Source: Lepidurus packardi (Eukaryota; Arthropoda; Branchiopoda; Notostraca; Triopsidae). From it: a DNA stretch of 64,000 nucleotides. Each line of letters starts with the position of its first letter. The first letter of the stretch is position 1. The stretch spans positions 52,737-116,736 of the forward strand of contig JAKZAN010000101.1 in assembly GCA_023053545.1 (NCBI GenBank), in the 5' to 3' direction. Below, piece by piece: positions 8,201 to 21,800 of this stretch. Both the position numbers and the translations under genes were made by a program. The notes under the pieces were generated by a model. The model did not search any database, was not told where the DNA came from, and saw only the letters and a program-made list of their open reading frames with translations.

Positions 8201-11200
8201 CGTAACGAATTAATTCAGTCCGTAAGGAATTAATTCAGTCCGTAAGGAATTATTTCAATCCGTAATTAATTCATTCATTCCTTACGGAATTAATTAAGTC
8301 CATAATGAATTAATTCAGTCCGTAAGGAATTAATATAATCCCTACGGAATTAATTCAGTCCGTAAGGAATTAATTCAGTCCGTAAGGAATTAATTCAGTC
8401 CGTAAGGAATTATTTCAGTCCGTAATTAATTCATTCATTCCTTACGGAATTAATTAAGTCCATAAGGAATTAATTCAGTCCGTAAGGAATTATTTCAGTC
8501 CGTAATTAATTCATTCATTCCTTACGGAATTAATTAAGTCCATAAGGAATTAATTCAGTCCGTAAAGAATTAATTCAGTCCGTAAGGAATTAATTAAATC
8601 CGTAGGGAATTAATTCAGACCGTAAGGACTTAATTAAGTACGTAAAGAATTAATTAAGTCCGTAAAGAATTAATTCCGTCCGTAAGGAATTAATTAGGTC
8701 CGTAAGGAATTAATTCAGTCCGTAAGGAATTAATTCAGTCCGTAAGGAATTAATTCAGTCCGTAAGGAATTAATTTAGTCCGTAAGGAATTAATTAAGTC
8801 CGTAAGGAATTAATTAAGTCCGTAAGGAATTAATTAAGTCCGTAAGGAATTAATTCAGTCCATATGGAATTAATTGAGTCCGTAAGGAATAACTTCAGTA
8901 CGTAAGGAAATAATTCAGTCCGTAAGTAATTAATTCAGTCCGTATGAAATTAATTCAGTCCGTAAGGAATTAATTAAGGAATTAATTCAGTCCGTAAGGA
9001 ATTAATTCAGTCCGTAAGGAATTAATTCAGTTCGTAAGGAATTATTTCAGTACGTAAGGAAATAATTTAGTACCTAAGTAATTAATTCAGTCCGTAAGGA
9101 ATAACTTCAGTTCGTAAGGAAATAATTCAGTCCGTAATGGATTAATTAAGTCCGTAATGAATTAATTCAGTCCGTAAGGAATTAATAAAATCCGTACGGA
9201 AATAATTCAGACCGTAAGGAATTAATTAAGTACGTAAGGAATTAATTAAGTCCGAAAGGAATTGATTCAGTCCGTCAGGAATTAATTCAGTCCGTAAGGA
9301 ACTAATTCAGTCCGTAAGGAATTAATTCAGTCCGTAAGGATTTAATTCAGTCCGTAAGGTATTAATTCAGTCCGTAAGGAATTAATTCAGTCCGTAAGGA
9401 ATTAATTCAGTCCGTAAGGAATTAATTCAGTCCGTAAGGAATAAGTTCATTACGTAAGGAATTAATTCAGTCCGTAATCGATAAATTCAGTCCGTAAGGA
9501 ATTAATTCAGTCCGTAAGGAATAAGTTCAGTACGTAAGGAATTAATTCAGTCCGTAATGGATCAATTAAGTCCGTAATGAATTAATTAGTCCGTATAAAA
9601 TTAATTCAGTCCGTAAGGAATTCATTCAGTCCGTAAGGAATTAATTCAGTAAGAAAGGAATTAATTCAGTCCCCAAGGAATTAATTCAGTCCCTAAGGAA
9701 TTAATTCAGTCCCTAAGTAGTTAATTCAGTCCGTAAGGAATTAATTCAGTAAGTAAGGAATTAATTAAGGAATTAATTCAGTCCGTAAGGAATTAATTAA
9801 GGAATTTATGCAGTACGTAAGGAATTAATTCAGTAAGAACGGAATTCAATCAATCCTAAAGAATTAATTCAGTCCGTAAGGAAATAATTCAGTCCGTAAG
9901 GAATTAATTCAGTCCGTAAGGAATTAATTCAGTCCGTAACGAATTAATTCAGTCCGTAAGGAATTGATTCATTCCTTACGGAATTAATTAAGTCCATAAT
10001 GAATTAATTCAGTCCGTAAAGAATTAATTCAGTCCGTAATCAATTAATATAATCCGTACGGAATTAATTCAGTCGGTAAGGAATTAATTCAGTCCGTAAG
10101 GAATTAATTCAGTTCGTAAGGAATTATTTCAGTCCGTAATTAATTCATTCATTCCTTACGGAATTAATTAAGTCCATAAGGAATTAATTCAGTCCGTAAG
10201 GAATTAATTCAGTCCGTAAGGAATTAATTAAATCCGTACGGAATTAATTCAGACCGTAAGGAATTAATTAAGTACGTAAAGAATTAATTAAGTCCGTAAA
10301 GAATTAATTCCGTCCGTAAGGAATTAATTAGGTCCGTAAGCAATTAATTCAGTCCGTAAGGAATTAATTCAGTCCGTATTGAATTAATTCAGTCCGTAAG
10401 GAATTAATTTAGTCCGTAAGGAATTAATTAAGTCCGTAAGGAATTAATTAAGTCCGTAAGGAATTAATTAAGTCCGTAAGGAATTAATTCAGTCCGTAAG
10501 GATTTAATTCAGTTCGTAAGGTATTAATTCAGTCCGTAAGGAATTAATTCAGTCCGTAAGGAATTAATTCAGTCCGTAAGGAATAACTTCAGTACGTAAG
10601 GAAATAATTCAGTCCGTAAGTAATTAATTCAGTCCGTATGAAATTAATTCAGTCCGTAAGGAATTAATTAAGGAATTAAATCAGTCCGTAAGGAATTAAT
10701 TCAGTTCGTAAGGAATTATTTCAGTACGTAAGGAAATAATTTAGTCCGTAAGTAATTAATTCAGTCAGTAAGGAATAACTTCAATTCGTAAGGAAATAAT
10801 TCAGTCCGTAATGGATTAATTCAGTCCGTAATGAATTAATTCAGTCCGTAAGGAATTAATAAAATCCGTACGGAATTAATTCAGACCGTAAGGAATTAAT
10901 TAAGTACGTAAGGAATTAATTAAGTCCGAAAGGAATTAATTAAGTCCGTAAGGAATTAATTCAGTCCGTAAGGATTTAATTCAGTCCGTAAGGTATTAAT
11001 TCAGTCCGTAAGGAATTAATTCAGTCCGTAAGGAATTAATTGAGTCCATAAGGAATTTATTCAGTCTGTAAGGATTTAATTAAGTCCGTAAGGAATTAAT
11101 TCAGTCCGTAAGGAATTAATTCAGTACGTAAGGAATTAATGCTGTCCGTAAGTAATTAATTCAGTCCGTAATTAATAACTTCAATTCGTAAGGAAATAAT

Positions 11201-14200
11201 TCAGTCCGTAATGGATTAATTAAGTCCGTAATGAATTAATTCAGTCCGTAAGGAATTAATAAAATCCGTACGGAATTAATTCAGACCGTAAGGAATTAAT
11301 TAAGTACGTAAGGAATTAATTAAGTCCGAAAGGAATTAATTAAGTCCGTAAGGAATTAATTCAGTCCGTAAGGATTTAATTCAGTCTGTAAGGTACTAAT
11401 TCAGTCCGTAAGGAATTAATTCAGTCCGTAAGGAATTAATTAAGTCCGTAGGGAATTAATTCAGTCCGTAAGGATTTAATTCAGTCCGTAAGGAATAACT
11501 TCAGTACGTAAGGAAATAATTCAGTCCGTAAGTAATTAATTCAGTCCGTATGAAATTAATTCAGTCCGTAAGGAGTTAATTAAGGAATTAATTCAGTCCG
11601 TAAGGAATTAATTCAGTCCGTAAGGAATTAATTCAGTTCGTAAGGAATTATTTCAGTACGTAAGGAAATAATTTAGTCCGTAAGTAATTAATTCAGTCCG
11701 TAAGGAATAACTTCAATTCGTAAGGAAATAATTCAGTCCGTAATGGATTAATTCAGTCCGTAATGAATTAATTCAGTCCGTAAGGAATTAATAAAATCCG
11801 TACGGAATTAATTCAGACCGTAAGGAATTAATTAAGTACGTAAGGAATTAATTAAGTCCGAAAGGAATTAATTCAGTCCGTAAGGAATTAATTCAGTCCG
11901 TAAGGAATTAATTCAGTCCGTAAGGATTTAATTCAGTCCGTAAGGTATTAATTCAGTCCGTAAGGAATTAATTCAGTCCGTAAGGAATTAATTCAGTCCA
12001 TAAGGAATTAATTCAGTCTGTAAGGATTTAATTAAGTCCGTAATGAATTAATTCAGTCCGTAAGGAATTAATTCAGTCCGTAAGGAATTAATTCAGTACG
12101 TAAGGAATTAATTCAGTCCGTAAGTAATTAATTCAGTCCGTAAGGAATAACTTCAATTCGTAAGGAAATAATTCAGTCCGTAATGGATTAATTAAGTCCG
12201 TAATGAATTAATTCAGTCCGTAAGGAATTAATAAAATCCGTACGGAATTAATTCAGACCGTAAGGAATTAATTAAGTACGTAAGGAACTAATTAAGTCCG
12301 AAAGGAATTAATTAAGTCCGTAAGGAATTAATTCAGTCCGTAAGGATTTAATTCAGTCCGTAAGGTATTAATTCAGTCCGTAAGGAATTAATTCAGTCCG
12401 TAAGGAATTAATTCAGTCCGTAAGGAATTAATTCAGTCCGTAAGGAATAAGTTCATTACGTAAGGAATTATTATCAGTCCGTAATTAATTAATTCATTCC
12501 TTACGGAATTAATTAAGTCCATAAGGAATTTATTCAGTCTGTAAGGATTTAATTAAGTCCGTAATGAATTAATGCAGTCCGTAAGTAATTAATTCAGTCC
12601 GTAAGGAATAACTTCAATTCGTAAGGAAATAATTCAGTCCGTAATGGATTAATTTAGTCCGTAATGAATTAATTCAGTCCGTAAGGAATTAATAAAATCC
12701 GTACGGAATTAATTCAGACCGTAAGGAATTAATTAAGTACGTAAGGAATTAATTAAGTCCGAAAGGAATTAATTAAGTCCGTAAGGATTTAATTCAGTCC
12801 GTAAGGATTTAATTCAGTCCGTAAGGTACTAATTCAGTCCGTAAGGAATTAATTCAGTCCGTAAGGAATAAGTTCATTACGTAAGGAGTTAATTCAGTCC
12901 GTAATCGATTAATTAAGTCCGAAATGAATTAATTCAGTCCGTATGAAATTAATTCAGTCCGTAAGGAATTAATTAAGGTATTAATTCAGTCCGTAAGGAA
13001 TTAATTCAGTCCGTAAGGAATTAATTCAGTCCGTAAGGAATTATTTCAGTCCGTAATTAATTAATTCATTCCTTACGGAATTAATTAAGTCCATAAGGAA
13101 TTAATTCAGTCTGTAAGGATTTAATTAAGTCCGTAATGAATTAATTCAGTCCGTAAGGAATTAATTCAGTCCGTAAGGAATTAATTCAGTACGTAAGGAA
13201 TTAATTCAGTCCGTAAGTAATTAATTCAGTCCGTAAGGAATAACTTCAATTCGTAAGGAAATAATTCAGTCCGTAATGGATTCATTAAGTCCCTAATGAA
13301 GTAATTCAGTCCGTAAGGAATTAATAAAATCCGTACGGAATTAATTCAGACCGTAAGGAATTAATTAAGTACGTAAGGAATTAATTCAGTCCGTAAGGAT
13401 TTAATTCAGTCCGTAAGGTATTAATTCAGTCCGTAAGGAATTAATTCAGTCCGTAAGGAATTAATTCAGTCCGTAAGGAATTAATTCAGTCCGTAAGGAA
13501 TTAATTCAGTCCGTAAGGAATAAGTTCATTACGTAAGGAATTAATTCAGTCCGTAATCGATTAATTAAGTCCGAAATGAATTAATTCAGTCCGTATGAAA
13601 TTAATTCAGTCCGTAAGGAATTAATTAAGGTATTAATTCAGTCCGTAAGGAATTAATTCAGTCCGTAAGGAATTAATTCAGTCCGTAAGGAATTATTTCA
13701 GTCCGTAATTAATTAATTCATTCCTTACGGAATTAATTAAGTTCATAAGGAATTAATTCAGTCTGTAAGGATTTAATTAAGTCCGTAATGAATTAATTCA
13801 GTCCGTAAGGAATTAATTCAGTCCGTAAGTAATTAATTCAGTCCGTAAGGAATTAATTCAGTCCGTAAGTAATTAATTCAGTCCGTAAGGAATAATTTCA
13901 GTCCGTAATTAATTAATTCATTCCTTACGGAATTAATTAAGTCCATAATTAATTAATTCAGTCTGTAAGGATTTAATTAAGTCCGTAATGAATTAATTCA
14001 GTCCGTAAGGAATTAATTCAGTCCGTAAGGAATTAATTCAGTACGTAAGGAATTAATTCAGTCCGTAAGTAATTAATTCAGTCCGTAAGGAATAACTTCA
14101 ATTCGTAAGGAAATAATTCAGTCCGTAATGGATTAATTAAGTCCGTAATGAATTAATTCAGTCCGTAAGGAATTAATAAAATCCGTACGGAATTAATTCA

Positions 14201-16415
14201 GACCGTAAGGAATTAATTAAGTACGTAAGGAACTAATTAAGTCCGAAAGGAATTAATTAAGTCCGTAAGGAATTAATTCAGTCCGTAAGGATTTAATTCA
14301 GTCCGTAAGGAATTAATTCAGTCCGTAAGGAATTAATTCAGTCCGTAAGGAATAAGTTCATTACGTAAGGAATTATTATCAGTCCGTAATTAATTAATTC
14401 ATTCCTTACGGAATTAATTAAGTCCATAAGGAATTTATTCAGTCTGTAAGGATTTAATTAAGTCCGTAATGAATTAATGCAGTCCGTAAGTAATTAATTC
14501 AGTCCGTAAGGAATAACTTCAATTCGTAAGGAAATAATTCAGTCCGTAATGGATTAATTTAGTCCGTAATGAATTAATTCAGTCCGTAAGGAATTAATAA
14601 AATCCGTACGGAATTAATTCAGACCGTAAGGAATTAATTAAGTACGTAAGGAATTAATTAAGTCCGAAAGGAATTAATTAAGTCCGTAAGGATTTAATTA
14701 AGTCCGTAATGAATTAATTCAGTCCGTAAGGAATTAATTCAGTCCGTAAGGAATTAATTCAGTACGTAAGGAATTAATTCAATCCGTAAGTAATTAATTC
14801 AGTCCGTAAGGAATAACTTCAATTCGTAAGGAAATAATTCAGTCCGTAATGGATTAATTAAGTCCGTAATGAATTAATTCAGTCCGTAAGGAATTAATAA
14901 AATCCGTACGGAATTAATTCAGACCGTAAGGAATTAATTAAGTACGTAAGGAATTAATTCAGTCCGTAAGGATTTAATTCAGTCCGTAAGGTATTAATTC
15001 AGTCCGTAAGGAATTAATTCAGTCCGTAAGGAATTAATTCAGTCCGTAAGGAATTAATTCAGTCCGTAAGGAATTAATTCAGTCCGTAAGGAATAAGTTC
15101 ATTACGTAAGGAATTAATTCAGTCCGTAATCGATTAATTAAGTCCGAAATGAATTAATTCAGTCCGTATGAAATTAATTCAGTCCGTAAGGAATTAATTA
15201 AGGTATTAATTCAGTCCGTAAGGAATTAATTCAGTCCGTAAGGAATTAATTCAGTCCGTAAGGAATTATTTCAGTCCGTAATTAATTAATTCATTCCTTA
15301 CGGAATTAATTAAGTCCATAAGGAATTAATTCAGTCTGTAAGGATTTAATTAAGTCCGTAATGAATTAATTCAGTCCGTAAGGAATTAATTCAGTCCGTA
15401 AGTAATTAATTCAGTCCGTAAGGAATTAATTCAGTCCGTAAGTAATTAATTCAGTCCGTAAGGAATAACTTCAATTCGTAAGGAAATAATTCAGTCCGTA
15501 ATGGATTAATTAAGTCCGTAATGAATTAATTCAGTCCGTAAGGAATTAATAAAATCCGTACGGAATTAATTCAGACCGTAAGGAATTAATTAAGTACGTA
15601 AGGAATTAATTAAGTCCGAAAGGAATTAATTAAGTCCGTAAGGAATTAATTCAGTCCGTAAGGATTTAATTCAGTCCGTAAGGTATTAATTCAGTCCGTA
15701 AGGAATTAATTCAGTCCGTAAGGAATTAATTCAGTCCGTAAGGAATTAATTCAGTCCGTAAGGAATTAATTCAGTCCGTAAGGAATAAGTTCATTACGTA
15801 AGGAATTAATTCAGTCCGTAATCGATTAATTAAGTCCGAAATGAATTAATTCGGTCCGTATGAAATTAATTCAGTCCGTAAGGAATTAATTAAGGTATTA
15901 ATTCAGTCCGTAAGGAATTAATTCAGTCCGTAAGGAATTAATTCAGTCCGTAAGGAATTATTTCAGTCCGTAATTAATTAATTCATTCCTTACGGAATTA
16001 ATTAAGTCCATAAGGAATTAATTCAGTCCGTAAGGATTTAATTAAGTCCGTAATGAATTAATTCAGTCCGTAAGGAATTAATTCAGTCCGTAAGTAGTTC
16101 ATTCAGTCCGTAAGGAATTAATTCAGTCCGTAAGTAATTAATTCAGTCCGTAAGGAATAACTTCAATTCGTAAGGAAATAATTCAGTCCGTAATGGATTA
16201 ATTAAGTCCGTAATGAATTAATTCAGTCCGTAAGGAATTAATAAAATCCGTACGGAATTAATTCAGACCGTAAGGAATTAATTAAGTACGTAAGGAATTA
16301 ATTAAGTCCGAAAGGAATTAATTAAGTCCGTAAGGAATTAATTCAGTCCGTAAGGAATTAATTCAGTCCGTAAGGAATTAATTCAGTCCGTAAGGAATTA
16401 ATTCAGTCCGTAAGG

Positions 16416-18810
16416 AATAAGTTCATTACGTAAGGAATTAATTCAGTCCGTAATCGATTAATTAAGTCCGAAATGAATTAATTCAGTCCGTATGAAATTA
16501 ATTCAGTCCGTAAGGAATTAATTAAGGTATTAATTCAGTCCGTAAGGAATTAATTCAGTCCGTAAGGAATTAATTCAGTCCGTAAGGAATTATTATCAGT
16601 CCGTAATTAATTAATTCATTCCTTACGGAATTAATTAAGTCCATAAGGAATTAATTCAGTCTGTAAGGATTTAATTAAGTCCGTAATGAATTAATGCAGT
16701 CCGTAAGTAATTAATTCAGTCCGTAAGGAATAACTTCAATTCGTAAGGAAATAATTCAGTCCGTAATGGATTAATTAAGTCCGTAATGAATTAATTCAGT
16801 CCGTAAGGAATTAATAAAATCCGTACGGAATTAATTCAGACCGTAAGGAATTAATTAAGTACGTAAGGAATTAATTAAGTCCGAAAGGAATTAATTAAGT
16901 CCGTAAGGAATTAATTCAGTCCGTAAGGATTTAATTCAGTCCGTAAGGTACTAATTCAGTCCGTAAGGAATAATTTCAGTCCGTAAGGAATTAATTCAGT
17001 CCGTAAGGAATTAATTTAGTCCGTAAGGAATAAGTCCATTACGTAAGGAGTTAATTCAGTCCGTAATCGATTAATTAAGTCCGAAATGAATTAATTCAGT
17101 CCGTATGAAATTAATTCAGTCCGTAAGGAATTAATTAAGGTATTAATTCAGTCCGTAAGGAATTAATTCAGTCCGTAAGGAATTAATTCAGTCCGTAAGG
17201 AATTAATTCAGTCCGTAAGGAATATGTTCATTACGTAAGGAATTAATCCAGTCCGTAATCGATTAATTAAGTCCGAAATGAATTAATTCAGTCCGTATGA
17301 AATTAATTCAGTCCGTAAGGAATTAATTAAGGTATAAATTCAGTCCGTAAGGAATTAATTCAGTCCGTAAGGAATTAATTCAGTCCGTAGGGAATTATTA
17401 TCAGTCCGTAATTAATTCATTCATTCCTTACGGAATTAATTAAGTCCATAAGGAATTAATTCAGTCTGTAAGGATTTAATTAAGTCCGTAATGAATTAAT
17501 GCAGTCCGTAAGTAATTAATTCAGTCCGTAAGGAATAACTTCAATTCGTAAGGAAATAATTCAGTCCGTAATGGATTAATTAAGTCCGTAATGAATTAAT
17601 TCAGTCCGTAAGGAATTAATAAAATCCGTACGGAATTAATTCAGACCGTAAGGAATTAATTAAGTACGTAAGGAATTAATTAAGTCCGAAAGGAATTAAT
17701 TAAGTCCGTAAGGAATTAATTCAGTCCGTAAGGATTTAATTCAGTCCGTAAGGTACTAATTCAGTCCGTAAGGAATTAATTCAGTCCGTAAGGAATTAAT
17801 TCAGTCCGTAAGGAATTAATTTAGTCCGTAAGGAGTAAGTTCATTACGTAAGGAGTTAATTCAGTCCGTAATCGATTAATTAAGTCCGAAATGAATTAAT
17901 TCAGTCCGTATGAAATTAATTCAGTCCGTAAGGAATTAATTAAGGTATTAATTCAGTCCGTAAGGAATTAATTCAGTCCGTAAGGAATTAATTCAGTCCG
18001 TAAGGAATTAATTCAGTCCGTAAGGAATATGTTCATTACGTAAGGAATTAATCCAGTCCGTAATCGATTAATTAAGTCCGAAATGAATTAATTCAGTCCG
18101 TATGAAATTAATTCAGTCCGTAAGGAATTAATTAAGGTATAAATTCAGTCCGTAAGGAATTAATTCAGTCCGTAAGGAATTAATTCAGTCCGTAGGGAAT
18201 TATTATCAGTCCGTAATTAATTCATTCATTCCTTACGGAATTAATTAAGTCCATAAGGAATTAATTCAGTCTGTAAGGATTTAATTAAGTCCGTAATGAA
18301 TTAATGCAGTCCGTAAGTAATTAATTCAGTCCGTAAGGAATAACTTCAATTCGTAAGGAAATAATTCAGTCCGTAATGGATTAATTAAGTCCGTAATGAA
18401 TTAATTCAGTCCGTAAGGAATTAATAAAATCCGTACGGAATTAATTCAGACCGTAAGGAATTAATTAAGTACGTAAGGAATTAATTAAGTCCGAAAGGAA
18501 TTAATTAAGTCCGTAAGGAATTAATTCAGTCCGTAAGGATTTAATTCAGTCCGTAAGGTACTAATTCAGTCCGTAAGGAATTAATTCAGTCCGTAAGGAA
18601 TTAATTCAGTCCGTAAGGAATTAATTTAGTCCGTAAGGAGTAAGTTCATTACGTAAGGAGTTAATTCAGTCCGTAATCGATTAATTAAGTCCGAAATGAA
18701 TTAATTCAGTCCGTATGAAATTAATTCAGTCCGTAAGGAATTAATTAAGGTATTAATTCAGTCCGTAAGGAATTAATTCAGTCCGTAAGGAATTAATTCA
18801 GTCCGTAAGG
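16416..18810 (+). repeat. Tandem higher-order repeat, 805 bp unit, three copies
   Basis: Landmarks recur at exactly 805 bp: AATAAGTTCATT/AATATGTTCATT at 16416, 17221 and 18026; AATAAAATCC at 16813, 17618 and 18423; TATTATCAG at 16591 and 17396. Copies two and three share private changes (AATATG, GTAGGG, ATCCAG), so they are each other's closest relatives. Homology stops near 18810, where the third copy changes to AATTATTTCAG. Confidence 0.85.
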
Positions 18811-21800
18811 AATTATTTCAGTCCGTAATTAATTAATTCATTCCTTACGGAATTAATTAAGTCCATAAGGAATTAATTCAGTCTGTAAGGATTTAATTAA
18901 GTCCGTAATGAATTAATTCAGTCCGTAAGGAATTAATTCAGTCCGTAAGGAATTAATTCAGTACGTAAGGAATTAATTCAATCCGTAAGTAATTAATTCA
19001 GTCCGTAAGGAATAACTTCAATTCGTAAGGAAATAATTCAGTCCGTAATGGATTAATTAAGTCCGTAATGAATTAATTCAGTCCGTAAGGAATTAATAAA
19101 ATCCGTACGGAATTAATTCAGACCGTAAGGAATTAATTAAGTACGTAAGGAATTAATTAAGTCCGAAAGGAATTAATTAAGTCCGTAAGGAATTAATTCA
19201 GTCCGTAAGGATTTAATTCAGTCCGTAAGGTACTAATTCAGTCCGTAAGGAATTAATTCAGTCCGTAAGGAATTAATTCAGTCCGTAAGGAATTAATTTA
19301 GTCCGTAAGGAATAAGTTCATTACGTAAGGATTTAATTCAGTCCGTAATCGATTAATTAAGTCCGAAATGAATTAATTCAGTCCGTATGAAATTAATTCA
19401 GTCCGTAAGGAATTAATTAAGGTATTAATTCAGTCCGTAAGGAATTAATTCAGTCCGTAAGGAATTAATTCAGTCCGTAAGGAATTATTTCAGTCCGTAA
19501 TTAATTAATTCATTCCTTACGGAATTAATTAAGTCCATAAGGAATTAATTCAGTCTGTAAGGATTTAATTAAGTCCGTAATGAATTAATTCAGTCCGTAA
19601 GGAATTAATTCAGTCCGTAAGGAATTAATTAAGTACGTAAGGAATTAATTAAGTCCGAAAGGAATTAATTAAGTCCGTAAGGAATTAATTCAGTCCGTAA
19701 GGATTTAATTCAGTCCGTAAGGTATTAATTCAGTCCGTAAAAAATTAATTCAGTCCGTAAGGAATTAATTCAGTCCGTAAGGAATTAATTCAGTCCGTAA
19801 GGAATTAATTAAGGTATTAATTCAGTCCGTAAGGAATTAATTCAGTCCGTAAGGAATTATTTCAGTCCGAAATTAATTAATTCATTCCTTACGGAATTAA
19901 TTAAGTCCATAAGGAATTAATTCAGTCTGTAAGGATTTAATTAAGTCCGTAATGAATTAATTCAGTCCGTAAGGAATTAATTCAGTCCGTAAGGAATTAA
20001 TTCAGTACGTAAGGAATTAATTCAGTCCGTAAGTAATTAATTCAGTCCGTAAGGAATAACTTCAATTCGTAAGGAAATAATTCAGTCCGTAATGGATTAA
20101 TTAAGTCCGTAATGAATTAATTCAGTCCGTAAGGAATTAATAAAATCCGTACGGAATTAATTCAGACCGTAAGGAATTAATTAAGTACGTAAGGAATTAA
20201 TTAAGTCCGAAAGGAATTAATTAAGTCCGTAAGGAATTAATTCAGTCCGTAAGGATTTAATTCAGTCCGTAAGGTATTAATTCAGTCCGTAAGGAATTAA
20301 TTCAATCCGTAAGGAATTAATTCAGTCCGTAAGGAATTAATTCAGTCCGTAAGGAATTAATTCAGTCCGTAAGGAATAAGTTCATTACGTAAGGAATTAA
20401 TTCAGTCCGTAATCGATTAATTTAGTCCGAAATGAATTAATTCAGTCCGTATGAAATTAATTCAGTCCGTAAGGAATTAATTAAGGTATTAATTCAGTCC
20501 GTAAGGAATTAATTCAGTCCGTAAGGAATTAATTCAGTCCGTAAGGATTTAATTCAGTCCGTAAGGTAATAATTCAGTCCGTAAGGAATTAATTTAGTCC
20601 GTAAGGAATTAATTCAGTCCGTAAGGAATTAATTTAGTCCGTAAGGAATAAGTTCATTACGTAAGGAGTTAATTCAGTCCGTAATCGATTAATTAAGTCC
20701 GAAATGAATTAATTCAGTCCGTATGAAATTAATTCAGTCCGTAAGGAATTAATTAAGGTATTAATTCAGTCCGTAAGGAATTAATTCAGTCCGTAAGGAA
20801 TTAATTCAGTCCGTAAGGAATTATTTCAGTCCGTAATTAATTAATTCATTCCTTACGGAATTAATTAAGTCCGTAAGGAATTAATTCAGTCTGTAAGGAT
20901 TTAATTAAGTCCGTAATGAATTAATTCAGTCCGTAAGTAATTAATTCAGTCCGTAAGGAATAACTTCAATTCGTAAGGAAATAATTCAGTCCGTAATGGA
21001 TTAATTAAGTCCGTAATGAATTAATTCAGTCCGTAAGGAATTAATAAAATCCGTACGGAATTAATTCAGACCGTAAGGAATTAATTAAGTACGTAAGGAA
21101 TTAATTAAGTCCGAAAGGAATTAATTAAGTCCGTAAGGAATTAATTCAGTCCGTAAGGATTTAATTCAGTCCGTAAGGTATTAATTCAGTCCGTAAGGAA
21201 TTAATTCAATCCGTAAGGAATTAATTCAGTCCGTAAGGAATTAATTCAGTCCGTAAGGAATTAATTCAGTACGTAAGGAATAAGTTCATTACGTAAGGAA
21301 TTAATTCAGTCCGTAATCGATTAATTAAGTCCGAAATGAATTAATTCAGTCCGTATGAAATTAATTCAGTCCGTAAGGAATTAATTAAGGTATTAATTCA
21401 GTCCGTAAGGAATTAATTCAGTCCGTAAGGAATTAATTCAGTCCGTAAGGATTTAATTCAGTCCGTAAGGAATTATTTCAGTCCGTAATTAATTAATTCA
21501 TTCCTTACGGAATTAATTAAGTCCATAAGGAATTAATTCAGTCTGTAAGGATTTAATTAAGTCCGTAATGAATTAATTCAGTCCGTAAGGAATTAATTCA
21601 GTCCGTAAGGAATTAATTCAGACCGTAAGGAATTAATTCAGTCCGTAAGGAATTATTTCAGTCCGTAATTAATTCATTCATTCCTTACGGAATTAATTAA
21701 GTCCATAAGGAATTAATTCAGTCTGTAAGTAATTAATTCAGTCCGTAAGGAATAACTTCAATTCGTAAGGAAACAATTCAGTCCGTAATGGATTAATTAA

